Below, in pieces: positions 1-7,204 of a DNA stretch of 7,218 nt. The position numbers and the translations under genes are program-made. Under the pieces are notes generated by a model. That model did no database searches. It was given only the letters and a program-made list of their open reading frames with translations, and was not told the DNA's origin. Location: assembly GCA_937124525.1 (NCBI GenBank), contig CAKZLA010000082.1, positions 1-7,218 of the forward strand. The letters run 5' to 3'. The stretch is from an uncultured Desulfobacterium sp. Its GTDB lineage: Bacteria > Desulfobacterota > Desulfobacteria > Desulfobacterales > Desulfobacteraceae. Position 1 is the first letter of the stretch, and each line of letters starts with the position of its first letter.

Positions 1-118
1 AATTAGAGGCATACCTATTTAATAATATTGATAATTTTTACAATGTCTATTTTTTAAAAAACGATAGAAGGTGCCTGTCATTCTCTTTTTTTATGCAATA
101 CGAGGGTTTGAATGGAAA
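1..118. other. AT-rich 3' flank with no recognised gene
   Basis: Follows the receiver-kinase stop. It is markedly richer in A and T than the genes. It contains a weak A/T inverted repeat (TCTAT...ATAGA around TTTTTTAAAAAA, about 46-68), but no GC-rich stem followed by a T run, so I do not call a terminator. Confidence 0.5.
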
Positions 119-1387
119 TCATTCCTTCTGGATGGCTTTAAATAAAACTATACGATCCTTCTTTTGCTGCCTTTCGTCAATAGGGACATTAACTTCAATC
201 CGTGTGCCTGTACCGATGATGCTGTACACCCGCAATTTACCACACAACATACGGGCACGTTCTGCCATGGCAGTCAATCCCAGACCCAATTTATATTCAT
301 TTTGTACTTTATTACCCTCTTTATTGAAGCCAATTCCGTCATCTATGATCTGGATGTCGACGTGGGACTTTTGCCTCTCTATTTTAATGGAAACCTTACA
401 GGCTTCAGCGTGTTTTTGTATATTGTTAAGTGATTCTTGAATAATGCGATAAATAAATGTTCGTCCTTGCAGATCGAAGCAATCATTGATTTCCTGGGCT
501 TTAATGGAAAATTTTAATTTTGTATGTTTGGCAAATTCTTCTGCCAGAATGATGATGGATTCGTCCAGACCCAGATCTTCAATGTAAGACGGGCACAGTT
601 CTTGAGATAAACGGCGTACGCTATCGATGATGTGATCAACGTATGTGTTGGCATCATCACATTTGCTGTTCAGCAGGATCGAATCCGACGTTAACATTAT
701 TTTTATACTCCTTAGTTTCAGTTTCAAAACGGTGAGAGATTGCCCCAGTTCGTCATGGAGTTCCAAAGCGATGCGTCGCCAATTTTTTTCCTGGTCTTCC
801 AACAAATGGGAAGATAAAGACTGCAGCCTGTGTTGCGATTCTTTTAATGCTTCTTCAGAGGCTTTTATCTTTTCTTTCGCCATCTTTTCGTCTTCCAGGA
901 TGCTCAAAAGCGCCCGTCTCATCCGTTCTTCTTCTTCCAGCTTGTTTTGCCGAATTTTCCAGTTGCTTGATTCTAATTGCTTTTCAGTACGGTTCGAGAA
1001 TAAATGAGTTTTTATCCTGGCTGTGATTTCTTCGCTTAGAAACGGTTTAGTGATATAATCCACGGCACCCGAATTAAATCCCTTTACAATCGTTTTTTTT
1101 TCAGCACATCCCGTTATTAAGATCACTGGAATATCCCGGGTTGCCTCCTTTTTCTTGAGCCTGCGACAGGTCTCGAAACCATCAATGCCTGGCATCATCA
1201 CATCCATAAAGACAAGATCCGGCTGGTCATAGGCGGCCCGCTCAATACCCATTACACCATTGTGGGCGAGCAGTGTCCGGCAATTATAAACTTCCAGATA
1301 TTTTGCAAGATCCTCCAGGGTTGCAGGATCATCGCCCACTATTAAAACCGTAATAACGTGGTCGACATGCACTGATGCCTTATTCAT
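119..1387 (-). CDS. Soluble receiver-histidine kinase (REC, coiled coil, HisKA_3, HATPase)
   Basis: Cytoplasmic two-component protein of 422 residues with no membrane segment. Seen: a receiver (about 12-128) with VLIVGDDP (Asp19, Asp20), phospho-acceptor Asp62 in FMDVMMPGIDG, Thr92 and Lys114 (TKPF); a charged coiled coil (about 134-200); a HisKA_3 dimerisation domain with RRIALELHDELGQSLT and phospho-acceptor His211; and HATPase_c with QESLNNIQKHA (Asn321/Asn322), DDGIGF (349-354) and GLGLTAMAERA (368-378). HisKA_3 kinases (NarX, DegS type) normally phosphorylate NarL/FixJ-type regulators; none is encoded here. The receiver probably lets the upstream hybrid kinase control this kinase (inference). 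Odd point: the first residue of the usual acidic pair is Gly18. The start at 1387 follows AAAGGA by eight bases and overlaps the preceding 34-codon frame. Confidence 0.93.
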   Translation of the reverse strand: MNKASVHVDHVITVLIVGDDPATLEDLAKYLEVYNCRTLLAHNGVMGIERAAYDQPDLVFMDVMMPGIDGFETCRRLKKKEATRDIPVILITGCAEKKTIVKGFNSGAVDYITKPFLSEEITARIKTHLFSNRTEKQLESSNWKIRQNKLEEEERMRRALLSILEDEKMAKEKIKASEEALKESQHRLQSLSSHLLEDQEKNWRRIALELHDELGQSLTVLKLKLRSIKIMLTSDSILLNSKCDDANTYVDHIIDSVRRLSQELCPSYIEDLGLDESIIILAEEFAKHTKLKFSIKAQEINDCFDLQGRTFIYRIIQESLNNIQKHAEACKVSIKIERQKSHVDIQIIDDGIGFNKEGNKVQNEYKLGLGLTAMAERARMLCGKLRVYSIIGTGTRIEVNVPIDERQQKKDRIVLFKAIQKE

Positions 1388-1484
1388 AATGGGAATCCTT
1401 TATAAATATGTCATTTGCCCAATTCAAGGATTTTTCTGCTTGACACGGCATTACCACCCATGGAAAAGTAAGCCTCTTGCTCAT
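1380..1484 (-). CDS. Possible 34-residue peptide, translationally coupled between two kinase genes
   Basis: Short open frame not recognised as any family. The minus strand reads AGAGGA, six bases, then ATG. This ATG overlaps the TGA stop of the hybrid kinase as ATGA. The frame codes [15 protein letters not shown]..., passes through [17 protein letters not shown] and stops with TAA at 1382-1380, so it overlaps the first eight bases of the downstream kinase gene. It has no clear membrane segment or signal peptide. The overlaps at both ends plus a well-spaced Shine-Dalgarno are what a coupled operon gene looks like. Alternatively it is a coupling leader that keeps ribosomes moving into the next gene, or a chance frame left by duplication of the initiation region. 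Its reality is unproven. Confidence 0.42.
   Translation of the reverse strand: MSKRLTFPWVVMPCQAEKSLNWANDIFIKDSHYE
1396..1401 (-). promoter_or_regulatory. Ribosome binding site of the receiver-kinase gene
   Basis: Minus strand AAAGGA, eight bases (TTCCCATT) before the ATG at 1387. It shares the exact core GGATTCCC with the site at 1491-1496. Confidence 0.6.
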
Positions 1485-4400
1485 GGGGAATCCTCTAAAG
1501 GCGTTGTTTTGTTCTCAAGGCAGGCCAGCAGGCGGTGGTATTGCCTGTTGTTAGCCATTGATTGAAAGACGGCAGCGGATTGGGTGTCATGCCTGGAGAC
1601 CTGCTTGATGAGCTCCTGTGTGCGCCGTGTGTCCAGTCGGACCACGGCCTTGTGCAATTGCTGCCTTAAATTCGCTGGCAGGGTTGCCAGCCGGGCAGGG
1701 CTGATCTGTACCTCAATTTTTGCCCCCCTCTCTTGGGCTGACTCTTTTTCATAGACGTAGGTCAGGCCAAGGTGCTTTTCCATCATCGCGAAAATTTCCT
1801 GTGCGTGAAAGGGTTTTTTCACCACATTGGTGCAACCGGAGGTCATGATCAGCTCCTGCTCCTCTTCCAGAGCGTGGGCCGTAAGGGCGACAATGGGAAC
1901 GCGCTTTGTGGCGGACTTAAGTTCCATGGCGCGTATATGCCTTGTGGCCTCGTATCCGTCCATCACCGGCATACGCATATCCATCCATATAAAATCGGGT
2001 CGCCATTTTTCAAAGATTTCCACAGCTTCTTTGCCGTTGGCTGCAGCCTGCACCTCAATGCCCACCGTTTGAAGGAGCTTCACCAGCAGTGTTAGGCTTT
2101 CAGCTCTGTCTTCAGCCACCAGAACGCGGGGGACAGCCAGACCGGGTTTCAAGCCGATTACGCGCCGCTGTTGCATGGCATCTTTCTTGACATCTGACGC
2201 GCTGCCTTTTTTGATAACAATTTCAAAGCAGAAAGTGCAGCCGCTACCCCCTTTGCTGGTTACAAGGATATCGCCTCCCATCATACGGACATAGGTCCGG
2301 CAGATAGCCAACCCCAGGCCGGTGCCGCTTTCGGCCCGCCGGCCACTGGCCGTCTGTTCAAAACATTGGAATAGCTTGTCCTGCTCATCCTTGGCAATGC
2401 CCACACCGGTGTCATGGATTTCAAAACGCAAGGTACTCTGGCTGTTTTTCAGGTATGGCAGCCCGCCATGGGCCTGTGCCACTCGCAGGGTGATGGCGCC
2501 ATGTTGAGTGAATTTAATGGCATTGTCCATCAGGTTGACAAGCACCTGGCGTAATTTGTTTTCATCGGATACGACATAACGCGGTACGTTATCCATGCTG
2601 ATCATTTTAAAATGTAAGCTCTTGGCTTCCATGCGGGAAATGAACATGACCTTCAGGTCGTTAAACAAGGCATGCAAATCAAAGGTTGCGATGTTTAAAG
2701 CACTCTTTTTAGCCTCGATTTTAGATATATCCAAGACATCATTGATTAAGGCCAAAAGATGTTCGCCGCTGCTGCTGATGGTGCCAATATAATTTTGTTG
2801 CTCGTGGGTCAGGGAAGTTCCCTGCTGCATCAACTGCGCATATCCCAAAATGGCGTTCAGGGGGGTGCGCAGCTCGTGGCTCATGTTGGCTAAAAATTCA
2901 CTTTTGGCCTTATTGGCCGACTCGGCCTGTTCCTTGGCGATGGTAAGTTCGGCAGTGCGCTCTTTGACCTGTTCTTCAAGCTTCTCACTATATTTTTGCA
3001 GCGCTTCCTCCGCCTGCTTCCGGGGGGTAATATCCGTTAGAAAACCTTCCAGGGCAGCCAATCTCCCTGCAGGGTCCCGGACGGCGCGAACATTGAGGGA
3101 ACTCCAAAGGAGGCTCCCGTTCTTTCTGCGCATTTGGGATTCAAAATTTGATATGATATCCTTCTTCTCAAGTTGGCGCAACAGCTCTTTACGCCGGGTG
3201 GCATCGGCGTACAACTGACTCCCGATATCGGAAAAGATTTTGATCAGTTCGTCGGGACTGTCATAGCCCAAGATGCGTGCAAAGGATGGGCTGGCATTGA
3301 TAACCTGCCCTTCAAAAGTGGTTTGAAAAATACCCTCCACGGCGTTTTCAAAAATGCTTCGATATTTGTCTTCGGCATTCCTGCGTCTGGCAATTTCCGC
3401 AGTCAGGCTGCGATTGGTCTCTTCCAGACCATCATAATAGGTCTTCAGACTTTGGATCATGCCATTGAAAGCGGAAGCCAGGACCCCGACTTCATCGCTG
3501 CTTTTAAACCCGATCCGCTGATTCAAATCCTTGTGGGTGCTGATGTACGACGCTTTATCCGCGAGTCTGATAATTGGATTGGTAATATAGCTGGTCAACA
3601 GGAGCGAAAAAACGAGTATGGGCAGAATAAAGATTAACGCCAGAATGCCCATCATTTTTTTTTGTGCCCTTACGGCGGCGTAGGCCTCGGAGCCGTCGAC
3701 TTCGGCGATGAGAGCCCAGGTTGTGTTCCATATATTGATTGGGGTATAGGCCGAAAGCACGACATTTCCGTTGTAATTGGTGATGATTTTTTCACCGCTT
3801 TTGCCGTCAAGGGCTTCATTGGCCGCCTCTGTATCCACGCATCCTTTGGCAGGAGCGGTAAAGGAGGCCAGGACCGTTCGGTTGATCGTATCAAGATATG
3901 AATCGGAACGCATCAGCTTGTCCGGCCCCACCAGGTAGGTCTCGCCGGTCTTGCCCATGCCTGCCCGTTGCAGCATGATGCGGTTGATGGCATCCTGTGA
4001 TATTTGCAGGGCCACCACGGCTTCAACCTGCCCGTTGTTAAGAAGCGGCTGTGCAATAAACGCGGCAGGTTCTCCGTTTCGCGGTGCATAGGGCGAAATA
4101 TCCGCAAAACCAAAGGATTGGGTCTTCAACACCTGTTGCACCAAACGGCCCAGCCCGGAGTCGGCAAAGGGGCCGTCCACCAGATTGGTTTGATAATCGG
4201 CATTCTTGGCTGCCGAGTAGAAGCAGTAGCCATTGGGGTTCAAAAGGAACATATCAAAACCATAGGACTCTGCATAATAGGCGAACAATTCACTGCCTTT
4301 GGGATCCACCGGGCTGAACGCCTCGGCCACGTCGATTTCCGAGATGATGGCCCAATTGAGGCCCTTGATCTTAAGGGGGGTGTAGCTGGATAGAACCGGC

Positions 4401-5398
4401 TTGCCCAGGTACCCGCTGATCACATCCTGCCCTGTTTGACCGGCCAGTGCGTTGAGGCTGGCCAGGGTATCCACCTTGCACGCCTGGGGTTTTTCAAAGG
4501 AGGTTTTTACGGAATGAAATTTTGGGTCCAGCAGCGAATCGGAACGCATCAACTGATCGCTGCCCACCAGATAGGTTTCGCCGGTGCGGCCGAGGCCCTC
4601 GCGCTCCTGCATGATCCGGTTGACCGCCGATAGAGATATTTGCAGGACCGCCACTGCCATAAGATCACCGCTTAAATCCTGAATAGGTGCGCCGATAAAC
4701 GCGAACGGGACCCCGCCCAGCGGTCCATAGGGGTGAAAATCCTGGATTTGGATCTGTTTGGTATCGATCACTTTTTGCCACAACAATGCCAGGCTTTCAT
4801 CCTTGTAGGGGCCGGTTTTTAAATTCGTGCCCAGATCACAATTTTTGGCAGCGGTGTACATGACGTGACCAAGGTCTGCACTGATCAGCAGGGCGTCGGA
4901 ATAGCCGAACACCATCACATAATCCAGCAGGTTCCGACCGCTTTCTGTCCAGATCTCATTGTACTCGTAAGTGTTGATTAAAAAGGGGGCGTTTGTCTCG
5001 ATTTCCTCGTCATGCTGATACCGCAGCAGCAGTTTGTAAAGCCTGTGACTGTCTTCACTGGCGGCCAGAACGCTGATATCTTTGCAGGCCCGGGTGAAAA
5101 AATTTTCTATCTGTGTTTTTTTGACGCGCTCAACGCTTTTAAGTTTTTCAAATGCCTCCCGTCTGAGGACCTTCACGGTTTCCAGCAACACGTTCATGTC
5201 CCCCCGGATGCCCGCAAACAGATCCATGATCTGGCTTTGTTTGACCTCGCGCATGCTTTCGAGCTGACTGAAGGCCTGCTTGGACAGCGCATTGCTCGAA
5301 GTGGTCAGCGATACCATGGCCAGCGCTGCAAAGGGAATTAACCCCACGGCTAAAAAAGCGCCCAGTAGCTTGGGACCGAGTTTTATTTTTCTGAGCAT
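1481..5398 (-). CDS. Membrane hybrid sensor histidine kinase: double Cache, HAMP, PAS, HisKA, HATPase, receiver
   Basis: Inner-membrane sensor kinase of 1305 residues. Order seen: TM1 (about 10-32); two similar helical segments (41-74, 81-114); two tandem Cache-type sensor units in a periplasmic region of about 550 residues (shared parts 181-361 and 394-573); TM2 (about 582-604); HAMP (about 605-655); PAS (about 676-795); coiled coil (about 795-835); HisKA with MSHELRTP, phospho-acceptor His841; HATPase_c with N box DNAIKF (Asn959), G1 box DTGVG (996-1000) and G2 box GTGLGL (1025-1030); receiver with Glu1096/Asp1097, phospho-acceptor Asp1140, Thr1173 and Lys1195; and a helical C-terminal tail (about 1230-1300). 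All catalytic residues are present. The ATG at 5398 follows GAGGGAGA. It lies 48 bp after the binding-protein gene and its TGA stop overlaps the ATG of a 34-codon frame. It probably senses a small periplasmic ligand, perhaps through the binding protein, and autophosphorylates His841. The ligand is unknown. Confidence 0.95.
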   Translation of the reverse strand: MLRKIKLGPKLLGAFLAVGLIPFAALAMVSLTTSSNALSKQAFSQLESMREVKQSQIMDLFAGIRGDMNVLLETVKVLRREAFEKLKSVERVKKTQIENFFTRACKDISVLAASEDSHRLYKLLLRYQHDEEIETNAPFLINTYEYNEIWTESGRNLLDYVMVFGYSDALLISADLGHVMYTAAKNCDLGTNLKTGPYKDESLALLWQKVIDTKQIQIQDFHPYGPLGGVPFAFIGAPIQDLSGDLMAVAVLQISLSAVNRIMQEREGLGRTGETYLVGSDQLMRSDSLLDPKFHSVKTSFEKPQACKVDTLASLNALAGQTGQDVISGYLGKPVLSSYTPLKIKGLNWAIISEIDVAEAFSPVDPKGSELFAYYAESYGFDMFLLNPNGYCFYSAAKNADYQTNLVDGPFADSGLGRLVQQVLKTQSFGFADISPYAPRNGEPAAFIAQPLLNNGQVEAVVALQISQDAINRIMLQRAGMGKTGETYLVGPDKLMRSDSYLDTINRTVLASFTAPAKGCVDTEAANEALDGKSGEKIITNYNGNVVLSAYTPINIWNTTWALIAEVDGSEAYAAVRAQKKMMGILALIFILPILVFSLLLTSYITNPIIRLADKASYISTHKDLNQRIGFKSSDEVGVLASAFNGMIQSLKTYYDGLEETNRSLTAEIARRRNAEDKYRSIFENAVEGIFQTTFEGQVINASPSFARILGYDSPDELIKIFSDIGSQLYADATRRKELLRQLEKKDIISNFESQMRRKNGSLLWSSLNVRAVRDPAGRLAALEGFLTDITPRKQAEEALQKYSEKLEEQVKERTAELTIAKEQAESANKAKSEFLANMSHELRTPLNAILGYAQLMQQGTSLTHEQQNYIGTISSSGEHLLALINDVLDISKIEAKKSALNIATFDLHALFNDLKVMFISRMEAKSLHFKMISMDNVPRYVVSDENKLRQVLVNLMDNAIKFTQHGAITLRVAQAHGGLPYLKNSQSTLRFEIHDTGVGIAKDEQDKLFQCFEQTASGRRAESGTGLGLAICRTYVRMMGGDILVTSKGGSGCTFCFEIVIKKGSASDVKKDAMQQRRVIGLKPGLAVPRVLVAEDRAESLTLLVKLLQTVGIEVQAAANGKEAVEIFEKWRPDFIWMDMRMPVMDGYEATRHIRAMELKSATKRVPIVALTAHALEEEQELIMTSGCTNVVKKPFHAQEIFAMMEKHLGLTYVYEKESAQERGAKIEVQISPARLATLPANLRQQLHKAVVRLDTRRTQELIKQVSRHDTQSAAVFQSMANNRQYHRLLACLENKTTPLEDSP
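1491..1496 (-). promoter_or_regulatory. Shine-Dalgarno-like site before the 34-codon frame
   Basis: Minus strand AGAGGA ends six bases (TTCCCC) before the ATG at 1484. It lies inside the 3' end of the hybrid kinase gene. The core GGATTCCC recurs exactly at the start of the downstream kinase gene, 95 bp further on. Confidence 0.45.
3680..4219 (-). repeat. Cache sensor unit 2 of the hybrid kinase (internal protein repeat, copy 2)
   Basis: Codes for kinase residues 394-573, from YSAAKN through [10 protein letters not shown] and LMRSDS to EVDGSEAY, ending just before TM2. It aligns with copy 1 along its whole length with only about one single-residue gap. The two copies are therefore a true tandem domain duplication rather than two unrelated sensors. 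The divergence between the copies, about half the residues, indicates an old duplication. Confidence 0.8.
4316..4858 (-). repeat. Cache sensor unit 1 of the hybrid kinase (internal protein repeat, copy 1)
   Basis: Codes for kinase residues 181-361, from YTAAKN through [10 protein letters not shown] and LMRSDS to EIDVAEAF. By hand alignment about half of roughly 180 positions match copy 2 (residues 394-573). At DNA level the best conserved block is a 16-base identity (plus strand GAATCGGAACGCATCA) at 4536-4551, matching 3900-3915. The GETYLVG..LMRSDS motif is typical of Cache sensors of bacterial chemoreceptors and kinases (recalled family knowledge). The full unit probably begins earlier, near residue 119, with a helical part and the line GYSDALLI. 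Confidence 0.8.
5057..5278 (-). repeat. Duplicated helical segment after TM1 of the hybrid kinase
   Basis: Two adjacent 34-residue segments, 41-74 ([17 protein letters not shown]...) and 81-114 ([17 protein letters not shown]...), align without gaps and share 12 identities by hand count. The pattern of AF..L.S...VK..QI..FF is a long amphipathic helix. It probably forms the membrane-proximal stalk of the periplasmic sensor. The DNA span given covers both copies. Confidence 0.6.
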
Positions 5399-5404
5399 GG
5401 GGCA

Positions 5405-5412
5405 TCTCCCTC
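5405..5412 (-). promoter_or_regulatory. Ribosome binding site of the hybrid kinase gene
   Basis: Minus strand GAGGGAGA, with the GGGAG core seven bases before the ATG at 5398. It lies within the 48-bp gap after the binding-protein stop. I see no terminator in that gap, which supports co-transcription. Confidence 0.65.
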
Positions 5413-5446
5413 GGTTTAGAACAGGTTTTTTTTGTCAATGAAAATA

Positions 5447-7084
5447 TTACCGGACCGACCAATGTGCCTTGGAAACCTCGATTTTCCAAAGTGGTATACA
5501 GGCCATCCGGTACGGCTTGTAATTCACATTTATATTGACTGCCAGAAGCTTATTGGGCGCCGGAACAAACAGCATGTAGGCGTTATCATAGACATGACGC
5601 ATGATCCTATCACAGATAACGGTGAATTCCGGCGTTCCCACGGAAACTCGGAATAATGCATCAATATAACTGTCCAAAACCGGATCGGGGAAGATGGTAC
5701 TCCAGGCATTGTGGGTCCGGTAAACGAGAAAAGCGGACCAGGGGTGATTGTAGACCCAGTCATCACAGCCAAACACCAGAAAATCCCATGGTTTGGTGTT
5801 TTTTCCTGCGTTGGTGGTGAGCAGCTGGTCAAACACATGTTTTTCACTGGTGGTGATCTCGAACTCCAGCTTGACGCCGACCTTTCTCAAATCGCGTGCG
5901 ACCCCCTTCCAAATAAACATGAACCGGTCCTGGGTAAGGACTTTCAGTGTCAGCCCATTCAGAATGCCTTTAAGCTCCCCGCGGATTTCTTTGGGATTCT
6001 GAATTTCGGAGTAGGGCCGCAGGGTTTTGACAACCTCCCGTACGCCCGGAAAAAGAGGGGACGCCAGTGTGGGTTTTAGCGTGCCTTCACCGTAATAGGC
6101 ACGCTCCAGCAAGTGGGCCTGATCAATGGCACGATTCAGCGCAACTCTGACTTTTTTATCCAGCAGTCTTTTATTGCCGTTGCGCAGATTCATGTAAATG
6201 GCGACGCTACTGGTCGATGGCACCGATATCAGTTTTGCATATGGTGAGGCATCGACTTTGCATTTCATGGAAAAGGGAATCGGCATGATATCGAGTACGC
6301 CGTCCTTGTCAAATACATTCTCCATGGCGATCTTGGTATCCAGTTCCGTATAGACGGTGATGGTTTCAACTTTGGGATAATTCGGGTTCCAGTAGTTGGG
6401 ATTGGCCACCAGCACCACCTCTGGTGTCTGTCGGTCTCCTTCTGCATATCCCGCCTTTAAAATATAGGGACCCAACCCGTAGGGACCGGGCTCGGCCAGA
6501 TTTGGGCAGGTCAATTTTCCATTCCAGCCGAATTTTTTAAGGTAGGCGGAGGTATAGAATTGAATCCAGATGGTATCGTTCAGGAACTGACCGTATTTTT
6601 CGTTGAGATAGAACCGGACCGTGTAATCGTCGATTTTTTTCACCCGATGGAAAACCGTATCGATTTTGGTGAAAAGAAACGGTGTTTTCTTGAAGTAGGT
6701 CATGTTTTCGACCACGGAATCCGCATTAAAGGGAGTACCATCCTGAAAAAGGACATTTTTTCGAAGGATAAATTCATAGGTTCTGTCGTCGATCAGCCGG
6801 TGGCTGATCGCCATATCGTAATCCCACCCCCGTTTGTTGTCTGCAGGCCGCAACAATGCACCATTGGTGGCATGGGAGGTATAAATGTACGGCAGACTCG
6901 GAATGAATATTTTGATGTGAGAGCCGGGAAGTGCCTTGGCCCACGCCTGGCCCGCCAATACCAGCATCGCAATCATGGCAAACGCCCACAATTTTTTGAT
7001 TGTGCACTTTACCGGCACCCTTTGGCTTTTTCCATTGTCTTTTGAATCAATAATTACCCTTTGTTGTGTGAGTTGGATAAACAT
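5447..7084 (-). CDS. Family 5 extracellular solute-binding protein (peptide/nickel/oligopeptide ABC-type)
   Basis: Probable periplasmic binding protein of the SBP_bac_5 (OppA/DppA/NikA-like) family, 545 residues, the usual family length. Seen: a signal peptide with a KK pair and hydrophobic core (about residues 30-47) ending in AWA near residue 49. No lipobox Cys follows, so it should be a soluble periplasmic protein. Family-typical segments follow: FILRKNVLFQDGTPFNADSV (about 105-124), GPYGLGPYILKAGY (about 200-213), ANPNYWNPNYPKVETI (about 227-242) and a KKVRVALNRAIDQAHLLE stretch (about 310-327). I chose the ATG at 7084 because GGAAGGAAG lies six bases upstream; an in-frame TTG at 7090 is too close to it. 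The n-region before the hydrophobic core is unusually long (about 30 residues). It is first in the apparent operon, 48 bp before a sensor kinase, and no permease or ATPase gene is present. Its ligand cannot be told from sequence. It may serve as a sensory ligand receptor rather than a transporter part (inference). Confidence 0.9.
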   Translation of the reverse strand: MFIQLTQQRVIIDSKDNGKSQRVPVKCTIKKLWAFAMIAMLVLAGQAWAKALPGSHIKIFIPSLPYIYTSHATNGALLRPADNKRGWDYDMAISHRLIDDRTYEFILRKNVLFQDGTPFNADSVVENMTYFKKTPFLFTKIDTVFHRVKKIDDYTVRFYLNEKYGQFLNDTIWIQFYTSAYLKKFGWNGKLTCPNLAEPGPYGLGPYILKAGYAEGDRQTPEVVLVANPNYWNPNYPKVETITVYTELDTKIAMENVFDKDGVLDIMPIPFSMKCKVDASPYAKLISVPSTSSVAIYMNLRNGNKRLLDKKVRVALNRAIDQAHLLERAYYGEGTLKPTLASPLFPGVREVVKTLRPYSEIQNPKEIRGELKGILNGLTLKVLTQDRFMFIWKGVARDLRKVGVKLEFEITTSEKHVFDQLLTTNAGKNTKPWDFLVFGCDDWVYNHPWSAFLVYRTHNAWSTIFPDPVLDSYIDALFRVSVGTPEFTVICDRIMRHVYDNAYMLFVPAPNKLLAVNINVNYKPYRMACIPLWKIEVSKAHWSVR

Positions 7085-7090
7085 GCTCAA

Positions 7091-7099
7091 CTTCCTTCC
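7091..7099 (-). promoter_or_regulatory. Ribosome binding site of the solute-binding protein gene
   Basis: On the minus strand GGAAGGAAG is followed by TTGAGC and then ATG at 7084. This puts six bases between site and ATG. The in-frame TTG at 7090 directly abuts the purine run, which disfavours it as the start. Confidence 0.7.
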
Positions 7100-7111
7100 G
7101 GCTATTTTATT

Positions 7112-7121
7112 CGATTAATCG
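7112..7121. promoter_or_regulatory. 10-bp perfect palindrome CGATTAATCG, possible operator
   Basis: A perfect palindrome 27 bp upstream of the binding-protein ATG, in an AT-rich leader. A short palindrome like this could bind a dimeric regulator but may also be chance. Nearby promoter-like hexamers on the minus strand are too weak to fix a promoter. Confidence 0.25.
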
Positions 7122-7150
7122 CCCTCGTCACATCTTATATTTATTCTTTT

Positions 7151-7204
7151 ATATGAAAGAGTAGGCCTGCCTAATATTCTTTCATGTTTCGTTTTGGGCA
7201 GGCC
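7151..7204. repeat. Two interlocked inverted repeats upstream of the operon
   Basis: Arm pair A is 7151-7163 with 7175-7187 (core ATGAAAGA/TCTTTCAT). It is 13 positions long, 11 of them Watson-Crick. The two exceptions are G-U pairs in plus-strand RNA but A-C mismatches in minus-strand RNA. Arm pair B is a perfect 8-bp repeat, GGCCTGCC at 7164-7171 and GGCAGGCC at 7197-7204. The left arm of B sits in the loop of A, so the two stems cross: either an H-type pseudoknot or two competing hairpins. Confidence 0.6.

Noticed and set aside
46..68. A/T inverted repeat as transcription terminator after the last gene
   Set aside because: The stem is only A-T pairs with a CG bulge and no following T run on the minus strand, so it is too weak to call.
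1399..1427. Promoter-like TTGAAT, 17 bp, TATAAA on the minus strand before the receiver-kinase gene
   Set aside because: Spacing is good, but the -10 hexamer overlaps the AAAGGA ribosome binding site. A transcript starting about seven bases later would lack that site.
1481..1711. Classical HPt domain at the end of the hybrid kinase
   Set aside because: Helical pattern only; no HxxKG-type motif around a candidate His, so it is described as a tail of unknown role.
5433..5438. TTGACA on the minus strand in the gap before the hybrid kinase gene
   Set aside because: No -10-like hexamer lies at 16-18 bp; the sequence there is ACCGAG, next to the ribosome binding site.
6938..6990. Lipoprotein signal in the binding protein
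   Set aside because: The hydrophobic core is followed by AGQAWAKA with no Cys, so signal peptidase I cleavage is the better reading.
6560..7045. Long plus-strand open frame opposite the binding-protein gene
   Set aside because: It is antisense to a gene with clear family motifs and has no recognisable domain or good start context. The same holds for other plus-strand frames such as 3173-3637 and 4004-4393.
7104..7131. Weak promoter GTGACG, 16 bp, TAAAAT before the binding-protein gene
   Set aside because: The -35 match is poor and the transcript would start at or inside the ribosome binding site. Other TATAAA/TATAAG hexamers near 7134-7153 have no -35 partner.
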